A stretch of 64,000 nt of DNA, taken from NCBI GenBank assembly GCA_020809705.1, contig CP085833.1, forward strand, positions 372,001-436,000, in the 5' to 3' direction. The position numbers were made by a program, and so were the translations under genes. The notes below the pieces were generated by a model. The model made no database searches, was not told the origin of the DNA, and was given only the letters and a program-made list of their open reading frames with translations. Below, piece by piece: positions 1 through 11,688 of this stretch. The first letter of the stretch is position 1; the number at the start of each line of letters is the position of its first letter. This DNA is from Calonectria ilicicola. Taxonomy: Eukaryota; Ascomycota; Sordariomycetes; Hypocreales; Nectriaceae.

Positions 1-115
1 GTTCCAAACCTGGTGCATTGTTCCGTTTTCGAGCCTGTCCACGCCCAACCTTTGACTGATAGACGCACCATAGATAGACTCCGAATAGCACGGCCTACAT
101 TATTGTGACTTGAGA

Positions 116-2664
116 ATGTCAACCACCACCATGGAGGTCGCTTCAACCTCAGTTGCTGCATCCAGTGCCACATTGCGGCCTTTTGCATGCCCAGCCTGTT
201 CAAGCCGGTTTACCCGCCTGGTAAGTCCATCATGACCTCATTATCGTACAAGGACTCTTTTTTTCTGATCAATTTGGAAGGAAAATCTCAACCGACATAC
301 TCGATCCGGTAAATCTCATCACAACGCCTTGCCGTGCCGCAACGTGAACTAACACAATGTAGTCCACAGGGAGTCTAACCAGAGGCCTTTCCCATGTCCT
401 TATTGCGATGTATCATTCTCTAGAAGGTGAGGCTTTTCAGGTATGAGACAATAATATCTCAAGACTGATCGTGGCCAAAGTGATTTGAGAAAGAGGCACA
501 TAAAAAAGTCCCATCATCAAAAAAGGTCGACATCGCCAAAGTCACCAGCCCGGTCGGTGACTCAAAGTAATGGGGCTCCTGAAGAGGTGAGATGGTTTGG
601 TGGGAGATTTGTTCATGGTGTTGTGCCTAATCTGCATTACAGCCGCCCGCCGACTTGTTCTCACCTAATGACATTTCATGGCTCTTTAAGCTTCCACAAT
701 TTATTGCAGCGTACTTCGAAAAGTTCCATGCAAACTTTCCCGTTTTACATAGGCCCAGCATTGATATGGCTACTACCAAAGAACCCTTACTGCAGGCTAT
801 TGCTTGTTTAGGAGCCGTGTACCATGACCCCGGACAAAGATTCAGTACGGCCCTGTTCGAGGCTGGAATGAAGACCCTGGATAATTATGTAAGTTATCGA
901 CCCCTGTCAGGGACTGACAAGGTCATTTTCAGCTTCTAATCAAACTGATCACGTGCGTAGATTAAAGAGGATCGTTCTAGGTTCCGTGAGATATGGGTGA
1001 TTCAGGCCTATCTCCTCTTTGAACATTTCGCAATCTACAGCTGCCAAGAAAAATTGTTTCCAAAAGCGATCACCATACATAGAATCTTGGTCGATGCTGC
1101 AAGAGAATTCCAAATGCTTCAAGATGGCGCTGCTTTGACCACTGGCAGCCCCGATGCTTCGATGGACCATGACGAGCTTATTACAGAAGAAAGTAGGTGG
1201 AAGGCCTTTATCGACCACGAATCACAAAAGAGGCGAGTAATTGCATCTTGTGGATGGTAATACTAGTATTAACCTCATTTCAGAGTCATATTTTCGCTTT
1301 ATTATCTTGACTCTCAACTGGCAGTCAGTTGCAACATGAGGCCACTACTCTCGGCCCTTGAGCTCAAATGGGAGCTCCCTTGCCCTGATAATTTATGGGC
1401 TTCTCCGAATGCCACTGCATGGAGCCTACTTTCACATATTCAGAACTCTTCTTTCAATATGAATGAAGAGGATGATTACGAAGCTAACCCTGACCCGAGA
1501 CCAGCCCACGGAGATCTTTATGAGTGTCTTCTCCATTTAATACACCCAAACCGTGCCGTAGGGCAACCTCTTGGCCTATTGTGGTACTCACCGTTTGCTT
1601 CGCTCATTCTAATTATCCAAATGCAAATGATGATCCGCGACATGACAATGGCAAGCGTATTCTTCTGCACCAATATTACACTTGGTTCAACCAGGCACAA
1701 CCTGTATTTCAACCCCAAACCCATATCGTTTTACCTGTCACTAAAAATATCTACCTTAGTTCAATTATATCGGAAGAAAACCGTGCGCAAATATTCCAGG
1801 CCCTTCACAGCCTAGCAGGTATATTTCACGCTTCTAATTGTTGCTCTCGCTATGACTAATGCTTGCTAGATTTAATCCCAAAAATTGGAACGCTCAACAT
1901 TTTGGATGATACTGCGGGGTTTGGAGTAGATGAACCTGGCCAATCCGATAGAGTGAACAAAGCTCTTTGGCACTCGGTTTGGGTTGCGTGGCATTACACT
2001 GCGATGACCTTGAGCCATCAAGATGCGCTGCTCACAACTGGTATAGTAGAGCTGGGACTACCCAACGCGATTTCTAGTAAGTGCATATATATTATTTGTA
2101 AGAATTTGGAGGACTTGCTAACATCTGGGTAGCGTGTTGGGAACTAGGAAGGCCTCGGTCGAAGAATTACCGAGACGTATACAACGACCGAGATTTCACG
2201 CGCATTGTGAGTGAACGCCTTCAATTCGCATGGAATAAAACCAGCTAATTTGCAAGGTCGATCATCTGGAACAACTAATTGAATTAATAAATAAGCCGAA
2301 CATGTCCACAACAGACGTTGGATCATCATCACAGAGCGCAGAGGATCCATTCATGACCATGCTTAGTTTCAAAGCCTGCATCATGGGATGGCGGGTAGTA
2401 CGACTGATGGCTTTGAGTGTGGAACACATGACAATGACCGAAGAAATGCCTCTTCGTTCTAGCATTTCGACTACTTTGGCTCAGGTCGTTTTGGCTCGGT
2501 TGATGGAAGCCATTAATTCTGGCAGTCAGGAATTTATTGCCGGAGCCACTTCCGATGCTCGATATCTCAACTGGGCGGCAAAGGCATTTTCATTACGGAA
2601 TACATGGCCTACAGGCCCATGGATGGTAGCGGCATTCCAGGATACCCAAAAGGAAGTAGTGTAA
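116..2664 (+). CDS. C2H2 zinc-finger transcription factor with Fungal_trans domain
   Basis: Likely nuclear RNA polymerase II regulator. After splicing, the N-terminus carries two C2H2 fingers of the form CX2CX12HX4H (C25/C28/H41/H46 and C56/C59/H72/H77). A Fungal_trans-like (PF04082-type) region follows, recognisable from segments such as FHANFPVLHRPSI, ALWHSVWVAWHYTA and TGIVELGLPNAIS. I can join ten introns in frame. Nine use GT donors; the one at about 1233-1283 works only with a GC donor (AG|GCGAGT) and then restores the family-typical RVIFSLYYLDSQL. The start is the first ATG ahead of finger 1 and the stop is TAA at 2662-2664. Targets cannot be told from sequence. No neighbour is an obvious partner. 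The family call is strong; exact exon edges are by eye. Confidence 0.85.
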
Positions 2665-2717
2665 TAATTTATTCATGGATCCTCCATTGTATTAAAATTG
2701 CAAAATAGTTTATCCAA

Positions 2718-3523
2718 TTATTCCAAGCCATCATAGTCTGGATAGGTTCCACCAGGCTCATCGCGAATCACATTCTCACCAAGATATTTGGTAAAGATCG
2801 GATCCGACCTGAATCTCATGTAATACTCGTGTACAATGGGGTGCTTTGCAGCCCACGCTTTTGTAAAAACCTACAAGGAGATTAGTCGCTTTCCTTGAAT
2901 TGCCGTTACAAGGACTTACATATTGATAGCCTCTAGCTAAGCCCGAGACGACAAACAAATCCGCAATTGTGAGCACATCGCCGACAAGGAACTTCTTACC
3001 AGAAATCTCTTTTTCGATAGCGCGGACAGTGAGCTCGCAGTTCTCTTCCAACTGAGCGAGTTGCTCTGGAGTTGCAGTGGATCGGCCAATGATGGGGTTA
3101 ATCCATGCCATGATGGGCGGCAGCAGCTCGTAATCTGTGAACGATGCCCAACGCAAGCAAGTCGTTTCCTCGTGCAAGTTTGAGCCAAGCAGACCAGCCT
3201 CTGGTTTCTGTTTTGCCACTGGGAAGAAGAGAAATATTGTTAGCTGGTATCATATCTATGCATGGTAAGTGGAACTAACAGAACCAAGAAACGGCAATAT
3301 TCTCATAAACGCAAAATCCATCAGCGGTTTCAAGAGCAGGAACCTTGCCGGTGTGAAACTTGGAAAAGTACTCTTCTCCAACGCCACCCTTCTCAGGGTA
3401 GACCTTAACTGGGAAAGCATTAACGATTTCGAAATCCATCTTCAGATACTCCGCAATGTACAAGACCATTGTGGATCGCGGAGCTTTTGGGTAGGTAAAA
3501 ATCTTGAACGTGTCCATGGTCAT
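2718..3523 (-). CDS. Glutathione S-transferase-like protein, EF1-gamma type
   Basis: About 226 aa in three exons. The N-terminus (MDTFKIFTYPKAPRSTMVLYI) and the segment FHTGKVPALETADGF form a thioredoxin-like GST domain with the proline that normally precedes the glutathione-binding strand. The second exon holds the all-helical C-terminal domain (SGKKFLVGDVLTIADLFV), the typical GST_C signature. Similarity is closest to the GST part of elongation factor 1B-gamma, but the EF1G C-terminal domain is absent, so a stand-alone GST-like role in redox or detoxification is likely. Introns with donors GTTAGT and GTAAGT join the exons in frame, and the last exon ends TYPDYDGLE. It is divergent from the SDR gene and shares a 392-bp intergenic region. 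The substrate is unknown. Confidence 0.85.
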
Positions 3524-3915
3524 TGTCGTAAAAGTGATGCTTGCTATGTGCGATGTGTGGAATCTCCGATATTGAACTTTAATGATTGAAGATTCATGAT
3601 AAATATAGTAAAATGGAAGGATTGTTTAGAAATCATGTTGCATATTCTCGGGCTAGCGTGAGGAGCTCACTTAGCTGGTGACGATGACGGCTTATCGCCT
3701 TAGGTCGATTTTGTGGAGCTCCTCCGATAGCTCCTCCACTATTCGGATGCATGCCGAGAATAAGACGAAGAGAATACTAAATGAGGGGTAAATAAAAGTA
3801 AGCAACAGCGGAGAATTGAAGTTCCTTCCTTTCTTCTTCTTTTGCTTGAACAGCCAATCATTTGATGCAATTTAGACGAGCCCGTTCAAGCACCAATTTG
3901 TATAGATATTAAAAC
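3524..3915. promoter_or_regulatory. Divergent promoter region between GST-like and SDR genes
   Basis: This 392-bp gap separates two genes transcribed away from each other, so it must hold both promoters. It contains a locally duplicated GGAGCTCCTCC/AGCTCCTCC motif around 3715-3738 and pyrimidine-rich stretches near 3825-3845. No specific operator could be assigned. Confidence 0.5.
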
Positions 3916-5027
3916 ATGGCGATTCAGTAAGCACAGTAGCAACTAAAGCCTTTCCCCATGACTGACAAATTATAGACAAGTTCTTGTTACCGGAGCTACA
4001 GGCTTAGTTGGAGCCCACGTTGTAGACTGTCTGCTTCGCAAGGGCTTCAAAGTTCGAGCTGTAGTCCGATCTAAAGCGAAGGCTGAAAAATTGGCGAATC
4101 ACAACAAAGACTACACTGAGAAATTAGAATTTTACTACATCGACGATCTCGCAACCCCTGGTGTGTTCAAGGACGCATTGAAAGATATTGATGGAGTGAT
4201 CCATCTCGCTAGCGTAAGTGATTACCTGTTGAATTGTAACAGGGAATCTGATTTAACATTTATTTTAGCCTTTGAACTATCAGGTGGCAGATAAAGAAAA
4301 AGAACTCATAATCCCCGCGATTCAGGGCGTTCGGTCAATATTAGAAGCGAGCGACGATGCTAATGTTCAGCGCATCGTTTTGACCTCCTCATTTGGGGCG
4401 GTGCTGGACATGGCGCGTCCTGAAGAAGCGCCATATACATATAGTTCAGCTGACTGGAACCCAATAACGTACGCTGAAGCAGCAGATCCTGCAGCTACTC
4501 CTCAAGATGCATATCGCGGATCTAAAGTGTTCGCAGAACAAGAAGCGTGGTCTTTTGTGAAGACGAAAAAACCACAATTTGACATTGTAACATTATGTCC
4601 ATCCATGATTTTTGGACCTGTTGCGATTCCACCCAGCTCCGCCAAAGAGCTGAATGAATCCAACATGATGCTCTGGAAAGTAGCCACACAAGGCCCTTCA
4701 GCTCCTCTTCCACCTGCTAGATTTAACTTTTGGATCGACGTTCGAGATTTAGCCGAGATTCATGTTCGAGCTCTAGTTAGTCCAAAGGCTGGCGGGAAGC
4801 GCTACATGCCAGTTGCTCCAGAAAAGTTCAACTACCAGCTTGTATCAAAGATTATGATGAACGAGCCCAGCTGGTCAAAGGAGAAGGTCTCTACTGGGAC
4901 ACAAGAGATTAAGCATCATGTGAATGCCGATACAAAGGCTATGGATAAAGATTTTCCGGAAGTCAAATTTAAAAGACTCGAAGAAACTGTAACAGACTTT
5001 CTGAAGCAAGTATCCCCCTTAATCTAA
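3916..5027 (+). CDS. NAD(P)-dependent extended SDR (dihydroflavonol-reductase / Gre2-like)
   Basis: Cytosolic oxidoreductase of the extended short-chain dehydrogenase family, related to yeast Gre2 and ketoreductases. The first exon encodes only MAIQ. The next starts with the Rossmann strand QVLVTGATGLVGAHVVD (TGxxGxxG nucleotide-binding motif, residues about 9-16). Later come the active-site region IVLTSSFGAVLDM and the catalytic YRGSK (YxxxK). Two short introns are needed: one after codon 4, the other after GVIHLAS, rejoining at PLNYQVADKEKE. The stop is TAA at 5025-5027. Total length is near 345 aa, normal for the family. Arginine at the start of AVVRSKAK suggests NADPH preference, an inference only. 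The substrate cannot be assigned. Confidence 0.88.
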
Positions 5028-5655
5028 TCAGGCGTCGAAATTTATTTAAGGGTACATAAATGAATAAAATTTTGATATGTTTCTTGCAAATTCTTCTATC
5101 TTCAGCCAGTGCGTCATTTCAATTGGTACCTGGAAGCTTGGCTTGATTTCGTACCACCGGCGCATCCCTGGTACGAGGTGTACCACTCTCGGATGCCAGC
5201 TATTTTAGACGTTGGTTGTTATCACTTGATACCCAGCGTTCCATTATGGGTCATCGAACATATGAATCAGTGGTTTGATTTAATGATATAATAAAATATC
5301 TTTGAATATCTAGCAATTTTTCGAAGACTTGAGTACTTTAGCTTTGTAATACTTACATTAACAAGAATTCGATAATAATAGTGGAATAAAGCTTAAAGCA
5401 TTCATAATTTAACCGTGTAGATGTAGTATAGAGCGCTTGGATACAGAATTCTAATATAAACTCGAGCATCTTCACCTCAAGGTTTTAACATATAAGGAGC
5501 GTACGGCGTAAAGGTACAGGATGCCACATTGCCATTGTATCCAACAGGCAAGAGTTATCGGACTAATCCTTAGTACCCTGGTTCTTCCAGACTATAGCAT
5601 GATTTTGTTGTTCATAAAACCACTTCTATAGCTTCATTCAGGGGAGCGATTGCAA
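5028..5655. other. Intergenic stretch, no gene seen
   Basis: AT-rich sequence after the SDR stop, with only short open frames that lack similarity, introns or codon structure. It presumably carries the SDR terminator (AATAAA-like motif near 5061). Confidence 0.5.
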
Positions 5656-6132
5656 TTATCCCCTCCACTGGCGATGGGGGTATCGAGCTCGCAGATGCTG
5701 GACGTATTGTTGTCGCAGGGCGGGACTGGCACTTTTCAGGCGCGAGCAAAGTCAGCCACACTAATTTGCTCAAATGAGAAAGGTTACATACGTTCCATTG
5801 AAAATTCGCCAAAATTGTGGATGTCTCCTTACTATATCATCTCGGGCCGCCCTCGCGACCGGATCTAAAACATTCCACGGATCGAGAGAGTCATTCTGTG
5901 TTCCAGCTTGCGGCCTCCTATCAGACGGTCTTTGAGTGGTTCCTGTTACCCTGGGTGTGTTTTGTCTAGTTGTGGTTTGCCTTGGCACGGCTTGCCTTGT
6001 CGTGGCTTGGCTCTGTATGGTTTGCCTTGTCGTGGCTTGACTCTGTATGGTTTGCCTTGTCGGGGCTTGACTCTGTATGGTTTGCCTCGTCGTGATTTGC
6101 CTCGTGTTGCTCTGCCTCGTATTCTGCGGCAT
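5656..6132 (-). CDS. Doubtful small gene encoding a Gln/Thr-rich repeat protein
   Basis: Candidate 138-aa protein. Exon 1 (5792-6132) encodes a run of a 10-residue repeat (TTRQTIQSQA and variants) followed by a non-repetitive segment DPVARAARDDIVRRHPQFW. A plausible 60-bp intron (GTATGT donor, CTGAC branch, AAAAG acceptor, 5732-5791) joins it to a short exon 2 ending YPHRQWRG. No family is recognised and there is no signal peptide. Because the DNA repeat unit is 30 bp, several frames stay open through it, so the open frame alone proves little. The HPQFW-type tail, which looks like real protein, is the main argument for a gene. Confidence 0.28.
5970..6120. repeat. 30-bp tandem repeat (minisatellite)
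   Basis: Three consecutive 30-bp units at 6001-6030, 6031-6060 and 6061-6090 are nearly identical (they start CGTGGCTTG and end TTTGCCTTGT, with two or three substitutions). Degenerate copies lie on both sides. The unit length is a multiple of three, so copy-number change would preserve any reading frame. Confidence 0.9.
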
Positions 6133-6698
6133 ATTGTGATGATTGGGTATAAAGAATATCTTTTTTTTTAATAGCTGTTCTAAGCTTTATGAATAAAAAG
6201 CAAAAGGTTGAAGCAGGAATCACCAGGTGTCGCTTTATATTCAACTAGCCTGTGCATTATTCACGTGGCTGCGTGAAATATAAGTATTGATTCCAACGGA
6301 AAAAGCCTCTCCAACGTCCACGTGGAATGAGGCTGGGCATATGACGCATTGCATTGTGAAACTGAAGCCACCGCTGCTTGCTATTGGGTATCGTGTTCTT
6401 GGCGGAGTGTAGCGCTGACCTGAATGTGCGACTTATCATTGGAAAAGGCACCAATTAACCAATTAACATACGTGCACTAGACAATGCGTCCTAGGCAGCA
6501 ACGCCACAGTTGATCAGGCACCTCTATGTTGGGTATCGCTGACCACACACGTGCCCTCTTTCTTCCAGTCCATGAGTTTAATAGTCATTTTCAGCCGCTT
6601 CTCAATGCTACATGATTAATGAGGCTGGAATATGAATTACAGTGCAAAAAGCAACCGCCACGAATCCCCGTAGCACTTGTCTCCTCTTGTACAAAATC
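6133..6698. other. Intergenic stretch upstream of the HET gene
   Basis: No supported coding sequence. It probably contains the promoter of the HET-domain gene. Several CACGTG/ACGTG-like boxes occur (near 6269, 6320 and 6548), but none can be tied to a factor. Confidence 0.4.
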
Positions 6699-8814
6699 AT
6701 GTCGGAGAAATTACAGATTGGCCCTCAATCACACTTGGGTCTGCAAGATGGGACCAGTTGCGATGTTTGTCTAAACTTGCGCTTTTCCCGTCTCCGCCAC
6801 AACACAATACTTACGAGGCAGCTTGCAAATCCTCCTGAAATAGACGCCATCGTGAGCGATTTTGAGCGCATAAAGATGTCAAGCAGGAAAGGATGTCTCA
6901 CATGCCGCTTCGTTGAAAAAGTAGCGATGAACTTTGACTTGGTGCCCGACGATGATCCCTTGCTTCAAATCATAGTTCGAGATAACAGCAATGCGGTAAT
7001 CCTTTCCCCGTCACTGGCTAAAACTATACAAATATTCACACCAACAGGTGAGTTTGTTCACTTTCCACCCCCTGTAGTAGTCATTTTGAGCTCTTCTCCT
7101 TCTAACGCCGTATGCAGGCCGACCACGCGCATGGGAAGGGCTAATTATTGGTCAAGAACTCAGCATCCGCCCAAATTCGCCAGAAGCATACGCCTTCATC
7201 AAGACTTGCCTGGCAAGGTGTGACCAACAACACTCAATATGCAGCCCCCAGAAACGCGACCCTCCAACCCGTCTGATTGAGCTTGACTTTTCAAATCCTG
7301 ATCTGGTACAACTGATAGAGACCACCCCCTCAACACGGTATAATTATATTGCGCTGAGCTATTGTTGGGGGAAGGCCGAAGTCGTCAAGACGACGTCCAA
7401 GAACTATGAAACCATGAAAAGAGGGATCAAAATATCCACTCTACCAAGAACAATTCAAGATGCAATACAAGTAACCAGAAGTCTAGAACAACGACACCTG
7501 TGGGTTGATGCCCTGTGCATCATCCAAGATTCCGCCTCTGATTGGGAGATTGAGTCATCCAGGATGGCTTCTGTTTACAGCCACTCGTATTTGACGATTG
7601 CGGTAGCGACGTCAGACAATGCGAACGAGGGCTTTCTCCATCGCATCCATGTAGCTGGCACAGACAAGGCACCTTTTGACATGGAGTGGGTCAGTGAGGG
7701 AGGACAACACTCTATACTTAGTGCAAGGCGCATTCCCAATTTACCCTTGCATATGCTGTATAGTGAAGTTGATGAAAAAGACACTCTACCTCTCTTTCTT
7801 CGCGGCTGGACACTGCAGGAAAGCAAGCTTTCCAGAAGGCTGGTGACTTACACGCCACACGAGCTGTGGTGGAATTGTCTGACCGAATCTACGTGTGAAT
7901 GCGGTACTTTGGGGATGATTAAAAATGAGGAGAAGTCATTTGATTTTAGATCTGCTCTTTCTATTCAAAATCCACAGGAATCTTATCGCTATTGGCAGCT
8001 TGCAGTAGTAGAGTATACAGAGCGAAAGCTTACCAACCACATGGATAAGCTACCCGCCATGTCTGGCATTGCAAAGGTTATTCAGGATATCACTCAGTCT
8101 CAATACGTCGCAGGCATGTGGTCAGGAGAGTTTATCTCCAGTCTTGCATGGCGTGGACCAGACTGCAAAGTCTCATCCAAGTTCATGACTTGTGCCCCTT
8201 CCCAATACCGCGGCCCCACCTTCTCCTGGGTGTCAACCGATGAACCAATTTTTTTTGATAATGATGGTTGGGATTATGAAGGCTCATGCGCCGTAATAGA
8301 ACTACAATCGACCGTCATGGGTAAGAATCCATTGGGCCAGGTCCAAAATGCCCATGCAACCCTCCAGGGATTGATGCTCCAATCGACACTCCATATCGTT
8401 AAGAAAAGCTTCAGCCCAGATGATAGGTCTCAAGACGAATATTTCGTAAAGCTCGGAGGACTCGGAGTGAGAGTATATGCGGATACATTATTGGAGACGT
8501 TTGAATTCATCAATTCACGTGGCATAGCAGAAAAATCTGTTCGTCGGTCGCCACATGGATCGAAAAAGACCAGAGCTACTGAAAACACACCTGTATACTT
8601 GTTATACCTCGGCTTGAGTCGCGGGTTAGAATCTATGACCCCAAAATATCGGACCATGGGTCGCAGGTATCTAGTGCTTGGCAAGTCCCCAGTGAATTCT
8701 GACAAATACGAAAGAGTTGGGCTTGCATGTGAGAACTTTTCAACCCTTGAACAGTATCGACAAACCCCGAGGCACTCCCAAGGCTTCTTAGAGGAACTTA
8801 TTACAATTATATAG
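6699..8814 (+). CDS. Heterokaryon incompatibility (HET) domain protein
   Basis: A 681-aa protein, one intron (7048-7117). It carries the three conserved HET blocks: YIALSYCWG (about residues 193-201), LWVDALCIIQD (about 244-254) followed by EIESSRMASVYSHSYLTIA, and RGWTLQESKLSRRLVTYT (from about 345). HET domains (PF06985) trigger fungal programmed cell death on non-self recognition and are structurally related to TIR domains. The N-terminal 120 residues contain two cysteine pairs (CDVCLNLRFSR, CLTCRFVEK), as in many stand-alone HET proteins. The first true ATG is at 6699; an earlier in-frame GTG has no support. No NACHT, WD40 or ankyrin repeats are attached. It lies 3 kb from the candidate gasdermin/protease pair. 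Domain call is firm; the recognised partner is unknown. Confidence 0.93.
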
Positions 8815-9254
8815 AATGCGTATTTTCTTTTCCCCCAGGCGTGTTTATTAGAACTTACAGTGTTGATAAAAACGCATTCTCTATGATTTTTGGATTCCAT
8901 CTTGATTGCTGCGTTCTACATTTGGGCTCTTAGACTCGCTCATGTGTTACCACCCTAGCACTACCTGGCGGCCCTAGGTAATATCATGATGTTAGATATT
9001 AAGTTCGAATTGATCAAAGAAGAAGGCAAAACTCACACTCAGAAGGGAGCTCAAGGGGGATTTCATGGAACGGGTGGCGGTCACTATTATGAAGTTTGGA
9101 AGCGAGTGGGGGATGATCGGTTTATGCAAAGTCTAAGGATGCAAAGACTGTATTGGCAGGTGCAAACTCTGGAGGATATTGACATAATTAATCTACCTCA
9201 CTACAAACCAATATTAGTGTTATATTCAAAGAAGTTACCCAATATCTCATTACT
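8815..9254. other. Intergenic stretch between convergent HET gene and acyltransferase remnant
   Basis: No supported gene. Both neighbours end here, so only terminators are expected. The open frames seen have no recognisable protein content. Confidence 0.4.
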
Positions 9255-10691
9255 CTACCTTGCTGTGGAGTCTTCGACATCAACGCCTCGGTACTCGAAA
9301 AACTTGCCAAATTCAGCATCCTCAATCAGAGTCTGAGCCAAGTCCTTTTCATAAAAAATAGCGAATTCTGGGCCCTCATCGGACTCAGGTCTCGGATCAC
9401 GTGGTGGATAGATGACAATGACTCCAACTGTCACGCAATCCACAATATGGCGATAGGCGATTGGACTGCCGAAGCCAAAGTTGGCCTCCACAATGTTGGC
9501 ATCGCGATGATCGGTCTTGAGGAGCGGCATAGGTGGCTTTGAATCAATTCGTATGTTCAGTGTCGATTTGTCTCGAACGGTCGCTACCATGTTTAGCATA
9601 GCATGAGGCCCCTCCGTGACGCTATCTGTTAACTTGCAGATGTACGAGGCCAACTGGGACAGGGACCATTCAGAGACAACATCCGCAACAGATGGGGGTT
9701 GAATTGGCGCTGTCTGACTCATGGCTGCAGACGTGATATTGCCTCGAACCCGGGCAGGAGGCTTCGGGTTTTGGAATCGTCGTCTCATGTCGACAGCCTC
9801 CCCCCAAAATGGATTGGAGGAGGCTTCGGGTTAGAAGACAGGAGAACGAACTCGAGTCAAAGAACGCCATATGAAGGCCGAAAAGGCATCGTAAATCGAT
9901 ATCCAAGTACCATCAGTTGGTTTGACAAGTTTTTTCAACTCTGCTGCTCTGCTCTTAGGTAAGTGGAACAGCAGTGATACTCCTGGCATCTGGTCAGGGC
10001 GACGCTCGGGAATTGGCGGGCCATCAACTAGTTTATCCTCTGGCGGTGCCTGTTTGACAAGTCTGGATATGTCAAGACAGGCTGGGTCCCATGGAGGAAA
10101 GTCGGTCCCCTTGAAAATAGCGTTGCAGTTCTCGGCTAACTAGTGAGTAAGACCAATCCAGCCCATCACATCTTGAGAATAATGATGGTGGTACATGTTA
10201 AATACCAGGCCGCCACGGACAAAATTTGCGTTATAAGCCGCGACTATAGGATTGTTGTCGGGGCGAGCTTCAGGCTTCTCGCCGTATGTCATCGGCGGAA
10301 CACTCCATAGTTTGAGATCACCAAGAGTGACAGCGCTAAAATTGGACTTTTCGATGTCATCGATGCCTGGATAATGGTCATCTGGCGAATCAAGCCACTG
10401 AACCATGAATTGAACAGTACTGTCCCTCTTCTTGACAAATGCATGGCTTCTGTCAGGTTGCTTTTCGATTCTGCAAGCCATGTGTCGCTCTTGACTGAGG
10501 GTTTTCTCTAGCCCAGCCTTGAGCACCTCAACAGCCTTGATCTTGTTCGCATAGTCCAATCTGAAGAAAATCGCATAATAGTTGTATGTCTGGACTGAAA
10601 GGTAATCGAGAGTAGAAATCTGAAACATTTCCTCTTTAGGATCGCTCTCCCAACCAGAAGGATGCAAATGGTAGATGTCTTGCTTGGGCAT
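9255..10691 (-). pseudogene. Acyltransferase-family (BAHD / trichothecene-acetyltransferase-like) pseudogene, two in-frame stops
   Basis: One continuous 479-codon frame without introns reads as a fungal CoA-dependent acyltransferase of the transferase family (PF02458-like). It opens MPKQDIYHLHPSGWE, has the active-site HxxxD as H170-Y-S-Q-D174 and the later motif NFGFG in place of the usual DFGWG. The frame is broken by TAG at codon 184 (10140-10142) and TAA at codon 287 (9831-9833). Family-like sequence continues immediately after each stop in the same frame (LAENCNAIFKGTDFPPWDP; then PEASSNPFWGEAVDMRRRF), so neither is a natural end and no intron of normal size removes them. The product would be truncated before the second half of the active site. 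The asparagine in NFGFG is a further departure from consensus. Acyl acceptor unknown; no toxin-biosynthesis neighbours are present. Confidence 0.8.
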
Positions 10692-11688
10692 GCTTCTAAA
10701 ACGGTGGTCACGAGTTTAAAAAAGGAAGTAATCTATTATTTAGGGTAATGCAAACTAATATGCTTTTGGATCGAAATCAAGTCCACAGATCGACGCTTGG
10801 TTTATCTAGTGTTTTTTGAACCTTCAAATCCCAGTCACCAATCTCAATGTCCTGTACTGACCCCGAAAGCACCTAAGGACCTGCTGTATGGGTTGACTGA
10901 AGAAATCAATTTGCTAACATGCACGGCAAACCAACACGTAGCATTCGCGGCCGACATCCTCTTTGGTTCGGCAATGCAACAGTACAGGGGCTACTGGTGG
11001 ACTGATGACCTCGTCATAGAGACGAAAGAGGCAAGCAAATAACTATGATCCTCGCAATAGCTACTGCGCCATATGCAGAATGTATAGAACCAACAGACGA
11101 CAATCCTTGTTTGCCGCATAAATGGGTTTCGCTTCACAACACAGGGAGAGGACGCATGGGCCCACTATCAATCTCGGATAGTGGGGGATATGTGTGAATT
11201 TTGATAGCCAACCACCCGTTGGTTGGGGATTAAATCTATCCACCAAATGCGGTGAATCATAGCATATGTATATACCTCAAACGTCACGGCCAGCAGCTAA
11301 ACGGAGTCACTGTGACCCCAATTTGACGTCCATCTTGGTAAGACATTGTCTAATTCAAAACTCCGAAGTACTTGGAGATAAAACTTGAGCTTATTAAGAG
11401 GGTTCTATTTCAAGAGCTAAGCCCCAACTACTTTAAGGTAAATTGTTTCTAAGCCCAAGCTAAAGGCTATAAAGCTGGGCCAAGCATGCCAGAGCAGGTG
11501 GAGAAGTCCGACATAAGATGGCACTAGCTCGGATCCACGCGGGAAAATTATTATTTCCGCCTCTGTCGTTATGCTGGGAATAGACAAGAGCTTGGTTAAT
11601 ATTCAATTCCGAGATATAAGATCTGTTCTGGTCCTCCTTTCCACCACATGAAGCTTCCAATAGTACAGGCGTTGACAATTTACTTGGC
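10692..11688. other. Intergenic kilobase, no supported gene
   Basis: Contains an 81-codon plus-strand open frame (10797-11042) with ordinary-looking but unrecognised sequence (ANQHVAFAADILFGSAMQ), too weak to call. The remainder shows only short shadow frames. Confidence 0.4.

Noticed and set aside
5908..6171. Plus-strand Cys/Gly/Leu-rich open frame over the minisatellite
   Set aside because: All frames stay open in a 30-bp repeat; there is no non-repeat sequence on this strand that looks like protein.
6699..8814. NLR-type (NACHT) immune receptor
   Set aside because: Only the HET domain is visible; there is no Walker A motif or repeat domain in the gene.
9255..10691. Member of a trichothecene or other toxin gene cluster
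   Set aside because: Only a broken acyltransferase is present; no synthase, P450 or pathway regulator lies nearby.
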